A stretch of DNA of 64,000 bases, taken from assembly GCF_019375475.1 (NCBI RefSeq), contig NZ_JAHXGQ010000009.1:62001-126000 (forward strand). The letters are read 5' to 3'. This DNA comes from Saccharothrix obliqua (GTDB lineage Bacteria; Actinomycetota; Actinomycetes; Mycobacteriales; Pseudonocardiaceae). The number at the start of each line of letters is the position of its first letter. Within the stretch, counting starts at the first letter, position 1. Positions 36,681-48,733 of this stretch are shown piece by piece. A model generated the notes under the pieces. The model had not been told where the DNA came from. It worked only from the letters and a program-made list of their open reading frames with translations, and did no database searches. Made by a program: the position numbers and the translations under genes.

Positions 36681-37240
36681 CGTTGCTGACCGTGTGGCCG
36701 GACACCGACCCGGAGAACGCCGTGGTGCGCACCTCCGACCCGGCCGAGATCGCCGCCGAGCTGAAGCGGCTCGGCGTGCGTTACGAGCAGTGGCCCGTGG
36801 TGCCGGGCGTGACCCGGGAGAACGCCCTGGAGGTGTACCGCGAGCAGGTGCGGCGGGTCACCGAGGCCGAGGGCTACACCCTGGTGGACGCCATGGAGAT
36901 GACGCCGTCCGACGACCCGGAGTGGGTGGCGTCGGCGGCGCGGGCGCGGCGCAAGTTCCTGGCCGAGCACACCCACGACGACGACGAGGACCGCTTCTTC
37001 GCGCGTGGCGCGGGCGTGTTCTACCTGCACGTCGACGGTCGCGTGCACGCCGTCCTGTGCGAGGCGGGCGACCTGCTCAGCGTCCCGAAGAACACCACCC
37101 ACTGGTTCGACATGGGCACCCGCCCGGACTACGTGGCCATCCGGTTCTTCCACGACGAGGACGGCTGGGTCGGCGATTTCACCGGCAACCCGATCGCCGA
37201 GTCGTTCCCGACGTTCGACGCGCTCGTGGCCGGTCGCTGA
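36677..37240 (+). CDS. mtnD: Acireductone dioxygenase
   Basis: 187 residues of the cupin ARD family. Metal ligands are visible: H-T-H in [13 protein letters not shown], the Glu four residues further on, and His in NTTHWFDMG. With Fe it gives the ketoacid precursor of methionine, with Ni an off-pathway product. ATG at 36677 with GAGGAGGGA upstream. The last 62 bp are antisense to the 3' end of the HD-domain gene. The final transaminase and the MTA-processing genes are not in this window. Confidence 0.93.
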   Translation: MTLLTVWPDTDPENAVVRTSDPAEIAAELKRLGVRYEQWPVVPGVTRENALEVYREQVRRVTEAEGYTLVDAMEMTPSDDPEWVASAARARRKFLAEHTHDDDEDRFFARGAGVFYLHVDGRVHAVLCEAGDLLSVPKNTTHWFDMGTRPDYVAIRFFHDEDGWVGDFTGNPIAESFPTFDALVAGR

Positions 37241-37832
37241 GCGACGCCAACTCGGCCGCGAGGTTGGCCCTGGCGCGCACCTCCCACCGGTCGCGCGCCG
37301 CGGCCGTCGCGTACAGCGGGTCGCGCTCCAGCAGGGACCGCAGCACCCGCGACCGGCCGTCCCGCCACGCGTCGTCCGGCACGTGCGCGTACTCCGCGCG
37401 CACCGCCGCCCGGTACCACCCGTAGTCCGCCGGCGCGGAACCCAGCACGCCCAGGTCGGCGTCCGTCAGCAGCGCCGCCAACCGGTCCCCGGCCTCGTGG
37501 TCGACCGTGGCCAGCACCAGCCGCACCACCTCGGCGGCGTCGACCCCGGCGGCGGCCAGCCGCTCGGCGGCCCACGCCGCGCTGGCGCGCTCGTCGTGAC
37601 CGGGTTCCCCGTCGTACACCACGTCGTGCGCCAGGGCAGCCAGCACCAGCACGGCCCGTTCCCGCTCGGTCACGTCATCGGCCAGCGCCACGACGTCCCG
37701 CGCCACCGCCAGCACGTGCCGCGTGCCGTGGTAACGCCGGTGCGGTTCGCCGTACCGGGCCGCGAGATCACCCGCCGTCCCCGGCCGTCCACCCAGTGCG
37801 ACGACCGCCGAGTCCCACAACTCCTCCAGCAC
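37179..37832 (-). CDS. HD-domain predicted metal-dependent phosphohydrolase
   Basis: 217 residues from the GTG at 37832, which has GGGGAAAG upstream; a GTG at 37889 would add 19 residues without a clear ribosome site. HD-type residues appear as RYHGTRHVL and [10 protein letters not shown], with DADLGVLG later, as in the small COG4339-like family. Substrate unknown. The C-terminal tail (RPRARRTSG...) is encoded opposite the end of mtnD, giving a 62-bp tail-to-tail overlap. Divergent from ctaD. Confidence 0.85.
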   Translation of the reverse strand: MLEELWDSAVVALGGRPGTAGDLAARYGEPHRRYHGTRHVLAVARDVVALADDVTERERAVLVLAALAHDVVYDGEPGHDERASAAWAAERLAAAGVDAAEVVRLVLATVDHEAGDRLAALLTDADLGVLGSAPADYGWYRAAVRAEYAHVPDDAWRDGRSRVLRSLLERDPLYATAAARDRWEVRARANLAAELASLSDRPRARRTSGTTRRSGCR

Positions 37833-38020
37833 CGCTTTCCCCTTTCCGTTTTCCGCCACGCCAACGGCAAGAGCACGCCGGACCGGCACTGTGAGCTGCG
37901 CTACCTCCCTTGATCCAGCACCGGCCCAGCCGCGCCCCCGGAAACCACGGCGTCTACGATCCGGAGAGCCGGTGGCCGCGCCATCCGGCCATGCCAGAAC
38001 CAGACAGTGCAGGAGGCACC

Positions 38021-41811
<3,791 letters not shown>

Positions 41812-41815
<4 letters not shown>

Positions 41816-43839
41816 TCGTTCGCCGCGTCCAGGCGCTTGAGGGCGGCCCGCACGACCTCCGGGTCGTAGGTCGTCCAGAACGGCGGCAGGGAGGCGCGCA
41901 GGAAACCGCCGTAACGCGCGGTGGCCAGGCGCGGGTCCAGGATCGCCACCACGCCCTTGTCCGACATGGAGCGGAGCAGGCGGCCCGCGCCCTGCGCCAG
42001 CAGCAGCGCCGCGTGGGTCGCCGCCACGGTGAGGAACCCGTTGCCGCCCCTGGACTCCACGGCCTTCTGGCGTGCCGACGCGAGGGGGTCGTCCGGGCGC
42101 GGGAACGGGATGCGGTCCATCACCACCAGTTGCAGCGCGGGTCCCGGCACGTCCACGCCCTGCCACAGCGACAGCGTCCCGAACAGGCAGGTGCGCGGGT
42201 CCTCCGCGAACCGCTTCACCAGCTGGCCGGTGGCGTCGTCGCCCTGGCACAGCACCGGGTGGTCGAGCCTGCCCCGCAACGCCTCCGCCGCGGCCTTCGC
42301 GGCCCGCATCGACGAGAACAGCCCCAGCGTCCGCCCGCCCGCCGCGTTCACCAGGCCCTCCAGCTCGTCCAGGTAGGACGGCGGCAGCCCGTCGCGGCCC
42401 GGCGGCGGCAGGTGCCGCGCCACGTACAGGATGCCGCTGCTGCCGTGCTCGAACGGCGACCCGACGTCCAGGCCCGACCAGCGCGGCTGCCCGAGGTCGG
42501 CGGGCGGCTCCTTGTCGGTGGCCGTGCCCTCGGCCTTGCGCGCCGCCGACGACGCGGGCAGCCCCCACTGCCGGGCGAGCGTGTCGAACGTGCCGCCGAG
42601 GGTGAGGGTCGCCGAGGTGAGGATGGTGGTGCGCTTGGCGAACAGCCGTTCCCGCAGCAGCCCGCCCACGCCGAGCGGCGCGACGCGCAGCGACGGCGCC
42701 CGGTTGCGGTCGCCGAAGTCGCCGGACACCCACACCACGTCCCGGTCGTCGTCGAACGCCTCCAGGATGCGGGCCGCGCAGTCGTGCACCTCGTCCAGCA
42801 GCGACCGCGCGAGCTTGCGGGACGTCGCGCCGTCCACGTCCTCCTTGCGCTCCGGCCCGAGCGAGGTGACGCACGCGTGCGCGGCGTCCTTGACGGCTCG
42901 CAACGCGCCCGCCAGCGCGGGCGGCAGGGCGTCCAGGCGGCCGACCGGCGCGTCCTCCATCAGCATCGCCAGGCCGTCGCTCGCCTCGGCCATCCGGTCT
43001 GCCGTCGCCTGGTCGATCAGCCGCCCGCACCGCCGCGCGGCGGTGGCGACGAGGGACGCGCTCAACTCCTCCGTGGCCACCGACGTGATCCGGTCCACCA
43101 GGTCGTGCGCCTCGTCGATCACGACCACGTCGTGGTCGGGCAGCACCTGGTAGCCCTCCAGGGCGTCCACGGCGAGCATGGCGTGGTTGGTGACCACCAC
43201 GTCCGCGCGGCCGGCCTCGGCCCGCGCCCGCTCCGCGAAGCAGTCCGCGCCGATCGGGCACTTCGCCACGCCGAGGCACTCGCGGGCGGTCACCGAGACC
43301 TGGCGCCACACCTGGTCGGTCACGCCCGGCACGAGTTCGTCGCGGTCACCGGTCTCCGTGTCGGACGACCACTCGTGGATGCGCTTGACCTCGCGGCCCA
43401 TGCGGGACACCGCGAACGGGTCGAACAGGCCGGCTTCCTCCGGCTCGTCCGGCGCGCCGGTGTGGACGCGGTGCATGCAGAGGTAGTTGCGGCGGCCCTT
43501 GAGGATCGCGAAGCGCGGTTCCCGGCCCAGCTCGCGGCGCAACGCCTTGGCCAGGCGCGGCAGGTCGCGGTCGACGAGCTGCCGTTGCAGGGCGATGGTG
43601 GCGGTGGAGATGACGACCGTCGACTCGGAGACCACGGCGTGGCGGATCGCGGGCACCAGGTAGGCCAGCGACTTCCCGGTGCCGGTGCCCGCCTGCACGG
43701 CCAGGTGCTCGCCGGTGCGGATGGCCCGCTCGACGGCCTCGGCCATGTCGAGCTGGCCCGCGCGCTCGGCGCCGCCCACCGCCTCCACGGCTACGGCGAG
43801 CAGGGCCCTGGTGTTCGGGATCGCGGTCGTGGACGGCAC
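41812..43839 (-). CDS. dinG: DinG/XPD-family ATP-dependent DNA helicase
   Basis: 675 residues from the GTG at 43839 (VPSTTAIPNTRALL), chosen because the domain starts there; longer upstream starts lack support. Motifs: Walker A QAGTGTGKSLAYL, DEAH box VVIDEAHDL, and four Cys (CMHRVHTG...CLGVAKCPIGADC) suited to a 4Fe-4S cluster. C-terminal motif VI is GAGRLLRS, where many SF2 members have Q-x-G-R-x-x-R. 5'-3' helicase for repair of structured DNA and R-loops. Corresponds in position to Rv1329c upstream of pncB. Confidence 0.9.
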
Positions 43840-43892
43840 GGGGAGACGGTACCCGGCGGCGTGTGCCGGGCGTGGCCAACTCCCACCGGCAG

Positions 43893-43917
43893 CCCCGGCC
43901 CGGGGACCGGGCCGGGG
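43893..43917. terminator. Hairpin terminator after bioY
   Basis: 11-bp perfect stem CCCCGGCCCGG/CCGGGCCGGGG with a 3-nt loop, in the 85-bp gap between bioY and the helicase gene. Confidence 0.7.
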
Positions 43918-43924
43918 CACGGCC

Positions 43925-44497
43925 TCACTTGCGGTTGACGAGCGCCCACGCGCCCGGCAGCAGACCCGCGGCGAGCGCGACCTTGATCGCGTCGCCGATC
44001 AGGAACGGCACGACGCCCAGCGCCAGCGCCCGGCCGAGGTCGACGTTCGCCACCGCCATCAGGTACGGCACGCCGAACGCGTAGATCACCAGGTTGCCGA
44101 GCACCATCGTGCCCGCCGTGCGCAGCGGGGTGCGGTCGCCGCCGCGGCCCGCGAGGTGCCCGACCACCACGCCCGCGAACACGAAGCCCACCACGTAGCC
44201 GAGCGACGCCGGCATCCCCGACGAAGCGCCCTGGAACCACGGCACGCCGGCCATGCCGGCAATCAGGTACAGCACCATCGACGCGCCACCGCGCCGCCAG
44301 CCGAGCGCCGCGCCCACGAGCAGGGCGGCGAACGTCTGACCGGTCAGCGGGACCGGGCTGCCCGGCACCGGCACGGCGATCTGCGCGGCGAGCCCGGTGA
44401 GGCCGGCGCCCGCGACGACCAGCGCGACGTCACGCGCCAGCGCGCCGGGGACCAGGTCGGCCAGCACGCGGCGGCCGGGAACGGCGATAACGGACAC
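43925..44497 (-). CDS. bioY: Biotin transporter substrate-binding component (ECF S-component)
   Basis: 190 residues, GTG behind GGAGGT. About six membrane helices with the BioY signatures VPGSPVPLTGQTFAALLVGAALGWRRG and GMPASLGYVVGFVFAG and the final FLIGDAIKVALAA. BioY binds biotin at the membrane; without neighbouring ecfA/ecfT genes it must share a module or work alone. A CTTTGT-N9-ACAAAG palindrome 57 bp upstream may control it. Confidence 0.93.
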   Translation of the reverse strand: MSVIAVPGRRVLADLVPGALARDVALVVAGAGLTGLAAQIAVPVPGSPVPLTGQTFAALLVGAALGWRRGGASMVLYLIAGMAGVPWFQGASSGMPASLGYVVGFVFAGVVVGHLAGRGGDRTPLRTAGTMVLGNLVIYAFGVPYLMAVANVDLGRALALGVVPFLIGDAIKVALAAGLLPGAWALVNRK

Positions 44498-44553
44498 GGG
44501 GACCTCCAGGGGTTGGTTCGACTCGGAGGTTAACCGGCGATCACTCGCGCGGT

Positions 44554-44574
44554 CTTTGTCGGTGCGCTACAAAG
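44554..44574. promoter_or_regulatory. Palindrome upstream of bioY
   Basis: CTTTGT, nine bases, ACAAAG, overlapping the stop codon of the mannosyltransferase gene. Candidate operator; no match to a biotin-repressor site that I recognise. Confidence 0.3.
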
Positions 44575-45832
44575 TCGCGGACGTCACGCCGGCTTCCCGC
44601 GCAGTGGGCGCCGGCGAGGATTCCCCTTGCGGCCGGAGGTGTTTCAGCCACCGGGGCAGCAGCGCGATCGCGACCACGGCCGGCACCACGTTGCCGGTGA
44701 GCGTCACCAGCAGGTCGCCCCACGGCGTGAGCTGGACCGGCACGCCGCTGCCGGTGACCCGCATGCCCAGGCTCCAGAACGGCATCACGTACCAGGCGAC
44801 GGCCACCGCGAGCACGACCTTCGGCCACGCGGAGGCCGTGCGCCACTTCGCGAACGCCAGCCACGCCAGCGCGGGCGCCACCCAGACGGCGTGCGTCATC
44901 CACGAGACCGGCGAGACCAGCAGGCCCGTGAAGGCGACGACCAGCACGCCGACCACGTCGTGCCCGGCGCGCTTCGCCCACACCGCCGCCGCCAGCCCCG
45001 CGACACCCACCACCGCCGCCACGGCCAGCGACCAGTGCGGCGCGACCACCGTCCCCTGGAGGCGGCCGAACAGGCCGGGCAGCGAGTGGTTGACGAACGT
45101 GTCGCTCTGCACCATCCGGCTGGAGTCGAAGAACACGCCGCGCAGCCAGTATTCGGTGGAGTCGGCGGGCAGCACCAGGAACCCGACGGCGACCGTCGCC
45201 GCGAAACCCGCGATCGCCTGCAACCCGGCCCGCGTCCGGCCGGTGAGCAGCAGGTAGGGCACGAAGATCAGCGGGGTCAGCTTGATGCCCGCCGCGACAC
45301 CGGTCGCGTACCCGCGCCAGCGCTCCGGGACGCCCGGCGCGAAGTCCACCAGCACGAGCAGGACGAGGAAGGTGTTGATCTGCCCGAGCAGCAGGTTGTG
45401 CTGGACGGGTGCGAGGAAGGTGGCGGCGGCCAGCGCGGCGGCGCTGAGCGCGGTCAGCCGGCGGCGTGACGTGATGCCGGCGAGGCGCAGCGCGATCCAC
45501 AGCGCCCCGCCCAGCGCGAGCAGGCTGAGGAACGTCCAGGCGATCTTGCCCACCGTCGCCGGGACGATCGCGAACGGCACGAACAGCAGCGACGCGAACG
45601 GCGTGTAGATGTACTTCATGTTGGGGAACGCGGTGACGAAGGTGGCGTCGTACAGCCGCATCCCGGCGACCAGGGTGTCGCCCGCGCCGACGTAGACGTC
45701 GTAGTCGGTGAGCCAGTACGGGATCGCGCTCCACAGCAGTTGGGACTGCCCGGTGAGCACGGCGGCGACCGCGGCCAGCACGGCGAGCGGGCCGAACCGG
45801 GACCCCGTCACGCGGGCGGTCAGGTCAGCCAT
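44567..45832 (-). CDS. GT87-family polyprenol-phosphate mannosyltransferase (PimE/DUF2029-like)
   Basis: 421 residues with about ten membrane helices. The first extracytoplasmic loop holds the DYDVYVGAGDTLVAGMRLYD segment, with Asp residues where GT-C enzymes have the catalytic acid, and LGQINTFLVLLVLVD follows. Such enzymes transfer mannose from polyprenyl-phosphate-mannose outside the membrane, for example to phosphatidylinositol mannosides. The GT2 gene upstream could supply the lipid-linked sugar. ATG at 45832, without a strong ribosome site. Confidence 0.88.
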   Translation of the reverse strand: MADLTARVTGSRFGPLAVLAAVAAVLTGQSQLLWSAIPYWLTDYDVYVGAGDTLVAGMRLYDATFVTAFPNMKYIYTPFASLLFVPFAIVPATVGKIAWTFLSLLALGGALWIALRLAGITSRRRLTALSAAALAAATFLAPVQHNLLLGQINTFLVLLVLVDFAPGVPERWRGYATGVAAGIKLTPLIFVPYLLLTGRTRAGLQAIAGFAATVAVGFLVLPADSTEYWLRGVFFDSSRMVQSDTFVNHSLPGLFGRLQGTVVAPHWSLAVAAVVGVAGLAAAVWAKRAGHDVVGVLVVAFTGLLVSPVSWMTHAVWVAPALAWLAFAKWRTASAWPKVVLAVAVAWYVMPFWSLGMRVTGSGVPVQLTPWGDLLVTLTGNVVPAVVAIALLPRWLKHLRPQGESSPAPTAREAGVTSATL

Positions 45833-45901
45833 GTCGTCTCCTCCTCGTACCCGCGGGTGTCGCGCGCGGTCGCCGGTGGTTCACGGCCGCCCGGCGTGGT
45901 C

Positions 45902-46081
45902 GCCGGCCGGTTCGCCGTGGTGTGGGTGGTGCGCGGCGTGGCCGGGGTCTGGTGCGGTGGTCGCCGCACGTCGGGCGGGCTGCGCGTGGTGGCCGGCCGG
46001 TTCGCCGTGGTGTGGGTGGTGCGCGGCGTGGCCGGGGTCTGGTGCGGTGGTCGCCGCACGTCGGGCGGGCTGCGCGTGGTG
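45902..46081. repeat. Exact 90-bp tandem duplication between two glycosyltransferase genes
   Basis: Two identical 90-bp units (45902-45991 and 45992-46081), with a few matching bases on both sides. It fills most of the 300-bp gap between the GT2 stop and the GT87 start. Because 90 is a multiple of three, all frames repeat; the minus frame 46059-45820 is open for 79 codons with a Thr/Pro/Arg-rich 30-residue repeat, but it has no ribosome site and overlaps the GT87 start. I treat it as non-coding or a recent expansion. Confidence 0.9.
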
Positions 46082-46132
46082 GCCGGTGGTCCGGGCGGCG
46101 CGGCGGGCGTGGGCGGTCGGCGGGCCCGCGGT

Positions 46133-47017
46133 TCACCGGCGGCGGGCGTGTTGCCGGCGGAGGGCGGCGACCAGGGTGGCCGCGGACAGCAGCAGGACCT
46201 CGCCCAGGTCGCGGGCCCGGGGGTGCGCCGCCACCGGGTCGGGGTGGGCGGGCGCGGGTGGCGGGCGGTGGGGCAGGCCGGTGACCTTCGCCGTGCCGAC
46301 GAACTTCGCGCGGGCGACCCGCGCCAGTCCCCGCAGGTTGTCGGCGGCGACGCCCGCGACGCGGACCCGGCTGTCGGCGTCCTCCACCCAGTCCACGGGC
46401 ACCTCGTGCAGCCGCAGCCCGTTGTGCTCGGCGAGCAGCAGCATCTCGGTGTCGAAGAACCAGCCGTCGTCCACGACGTCCCGCAGCAGCGGCCCGACGA
46501 CGTCCGCCCGCACGGCCTTGAACCCGCACTGCGCGTCGCTGAACCGCACGCCGTGCACCAGCTTCAGCAGCTGGTTGTACCCGCGCGACACCAGCTCCCG
46601 CCGCACCCCGCGCACGGTCCGCGCGCCGGGCGCGAGCCGGGACCCGATGGCGAGGTCGGAGTGCCCGGTGGCGAGCGGCGCGATGAGGGGCAGCAGGGCG
46701 TCGAGCCCGGTGGACAGGTCGACGTCCATGTACGCCAGGATGTCGGCGTCGCTGCGCAGCCAGGCGGTGCGCACGGCGACGCCCTTGCCCTTCCGGTCCA
46801 GGGTCAGCAGCCGCACCCGCGGCCACGTGGCGGCCAGCTCCCGGGCGACCTCGCGGGTGCGGTCGGTGCTGGCGTTGTCGACCACGGTGACGGTCCAGTC
46901 GTAAGGGAACGCCCCCTCCAGGTACTGGTGCAACGCCGCGACGCACCCCGGTAGCGCTCGCTGCTCGTTGTGGACCGGGATGGCGATGTCCACGGTCGGC
47001 TTGGTGACCGGTTCCAT
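46133..47017 (-). CDS. GT2 dolichyl/polyprenyl-phosphate glycosyltransferase
   Basis: 294 residues, ATG behind GGAGGAGGGG. GT-A fold with VDIAIPVHNEQRALPGCV, VVDNASTDRT, the metal motif YMDVDLSTG and the acceptor-binding region CGFKAVRAD and WFFDTEMLLLAE. One hydrophobic segment lies at the C-terminus (about 262-284). It probably makes polyprenyl-phosphate-sugar on the inner face, used by GT-C enzymes such as the following gene. Confidence 0.92.
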   Translation of the reverse strand: MEPVTKPTVDIAIPVHNEQRALPGCVAALHQYLEGAFPYDWTVTVVDNASTDRTREVARELAATWPRVRLLTLDRKGKGVAVRTAWLRSDADILAYMDVDLSTGLDALLPLIAPLATGHSDLAIGSRLAPGARTVRGVRRELVSRGYNQLLKLVHGVRFSDAQCGFKAVRADVVGPLLRDVVDDGWFFDTEMLLLAEHNGLRLHEVPVDWVEDADSRVRVAGVAADNLRGLARVARAKFVGTAKVTGLPHRPPPAPAHPDPVAAHPRARDLGEVLLLSAATLVAALRRQHARRR

Positions 47018-47466
47018 CGGCCCCTCCTCCGGAAAGTCGGACCAAGGATGTCAGCGGCGGTTCATCCGTGCATCAGCGAATCGGGTGTACCTGGAGCCGA
47101 GGTAAAACCGCAGCTCAGGGGCACCACACGCGGGTGGGCGTCCGAGCGCGCGGGAACGACGACACGCTCCGTGTTCTCAAGAATCGCCCACCTCGCCGTT
47201 TCCGAACCCGACGAGACGGGCGGTTAGCTCGCCAAGGTGTCGTGCCGAGCACATTCGTGCACAGCGCGTAATCGCGCCTTCAGTCCACCGGTCGAGCGAA
47301 ACGCGGTTATCACCCCATTGGGATCAGCGTGGTCGCCCGGTGCGCGACCCGCACCCGAAGAGGTATCGGAATTCCACCCGAGGGGTGAGAAACGTCGGCG
47401 GCGCACCGACGACCCACCGCGCTCGATCAATCATTCCTGGTGAAGCACCACGAGAGAGGGCATCCC
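47018..47466. other. Divergent intergenic region, 0.45 kb
   Basis: Separates the GT2 gene (minus) from a secreted-protein gene (plus) and must hold both promoters. It is less GC-rich than its surroundings. Short open frames here lack coding character. I found no clear hairpin or repeat. Confidence 0.5.
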
Positions 47467-48102
47467 ATGAACCACATCCTCGTGCGCGGGGCGGCGGCGG
47501 TGACCGCGGCGCTGGCGGTCGGCGTGCTCGGCGTGCCGGCGGCGGCGGCGAACCCGCCGGGCGCGGCGTCCGCGGGCTCGGCCGACTTCACGCAGTCCGG
47601 GCGGCGCGTCGTCGTGCCGCCGCTGGCGCCCTGCGCGCTCGGCGGCCCGGAGTCCGCGTCGTCGCCCGCGGTCGCCGAACCGGGCATCCGGTTCGGCAAG
47701 GGCGGCTCGTCGTGCGCCAGGTCCGGCGCGGAGACGACGTCCACCGCGACCGGCTCGGACTTCGAGCTGACCGCCCTCGTGGCGGTGGGCGGGCCACGCC
47801 TGGCGTTCCGCGAGTGGCACGTGACCTGCACGGGCCGCCGGGAAGGCACGAGCGGCGGGTGGCGGGTCGACGGCGTCGCCGGGTTCCCCGGCCTGCCCGA
47901 CGACATCCCGCCCAACCACGTGCACGAGGTGCGCACCGCCGGCGGCGACGTCCTCGCCCGCGTCACGTTCAACGAGACCGTGCTGCCCCAGCCGAACGAC
48001 GGCAGCCTCGCGCTGAACCTCGCGCACCTGCGCTTCACCGAGCGGTCCGGGATCACCGGCGAGGTGGTGGTCGGCGCCGCGGCGTGCTCGCCGACCCCCT
48101 GA
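47467..48102 (+). CDS. Secreted protein of the choice-of-anchor-P-like type, function unknown
   Basis: 211 residues; ATG at 47467 behind GAGAGAGGG. A clear signal peptide (about 1-29, ending AAAANPP) leads to a beta-rich domain with four Cys (APCALGG, SSCARSG, VTCTGRR, AACSPTP) likely paired in disulfides. The run IRFGKGGSS and later GDVLARVTFNETVL are shared with secreted actinomycete proteins called choice-of-anchor P, but no activity is known to me. Tail-to-tail with pncA, 12 bp apart. Confidence 0.7.
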   Translation: MNHILVRGAAAVTAALAVGVLGVPAAAANPPGAASAGSADFTQSGRRVVVPPLAPCALGGPESASSPAVAEPGIRFGKGGSSCARSGAETTSTATGSDFELTALVAVGGPRLAFREWHVTCTGRREGTSGGWRVDGVAGFPGLPDDIPPNHVHEVRTAGGDVLARVTFNETVLPQPNDGSLALNLAHLRFTERSGITGEVVVGAAACSPTP

Positions 48103-48114
48103 GGCGGCGCGTCG

Positions 48115-48684
48115 TCAGCCGACGTGCGGTTCGCCCGCCAGCGCCACGCCCGCGGTCCGCAGCCGGGCGAGCGCCGACTCCACGGTCGCCGGCGCCACGC
48201 CCGCGGTGAGGTCCAGCAGCACCCTGGTGGCGAACCCGGCCTCCGCCGCGTCCTCCGCGGTGGCCCGCACGCAGTGGTCGGTGGCGATGCCCACCACGTC
48301 CACCTCGGTCACGCCACGCGCCCGCAGCCACTCGGCAAGGCCCTCGCCGGCGGGCGACGCGCCCTCGAAACCCGAGTAGGCGGCGGCGTACGCGCCCTTG
48401 GAGAACACCGCCTCCACGGCCGTCACGTCCAGTTCCGGGTGGAACGACGCGCCGGCGGTGCCCGCCACGCAGTGCACCGGCCACGAGTCCACGTAGTCCG
48501 GTGTCGCGCTGAAGTGGCCACCCGGGTCGACGTGGTAGTCGCGGGTCGCCACCACGTGGTCGTACCCGCCGCGCGCCACGTGCGCCGAGATCGCCGCCGC
48601 CACCGCCGCACCACCCGTGACGGCCAGCGACCCGCCCTCGCAGAAGTCGTTCTGCACGTCCACCACGACCAGCGCCCTGCCCAT
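48115..48684 (-). CDS. pncA: Nicotinamidase
   Basis: 189 residues from the ATG at 48684, which follows GGGAGGAG at a good distance. Catalytic triad: Asp9 in VVVDVQNDF, Lys in VFSKGAYAAAY and Cys in GIATDHCVRAT; the metal site is DYHVDPGGHF. Converts nicotinamide to nicotinate. Located 49 bp after pncB on the same strand, so the two form an NAD-salvage unit: nicotinamide to nicotinate to nicotinate mononucleotide. Confidence 0.95.
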   Translation of the reverse strand: MGRALVVVDVQNDFCEGGSLAVTGGAAVAAAISAHVARGGYDHVVATRDYHVDPGGHFSATPDYVDSWPVHCVAGTAGASFHPELDVTAVEAVFSKGAYAAAYSGFEGASPAGEGLAEWLRARGVTEVDVVGIATDHCVRATAEDAAEAGFATRVLLDLTAGVAPATVESALARLRTAGVALAGEPHVG

Positions 48685-48733
48685 TGCGACCACTCCTCCC
48701 AAGCCCTGCCCGAACGCTAGCCGCGCGTGCCGC

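Noticed and set aside
37910-38020. Longer N-terminus of CtaD
   Set aside because: The GTG at 38021 has an ideal AGGAGG; the upstream part contains a likely -10 and no conserved residues.
45820-46059. A 79-codon minus-strand frame across the 90-bp duplication
   Set aside because: No ribosome site, overlaps the mannosyltransferase start, and every frame repeats because the unit is 90 bp.
45833-46132. CRISPR array
   Set aside because: Two long adjacent units without spacers; no cas genes nearby.
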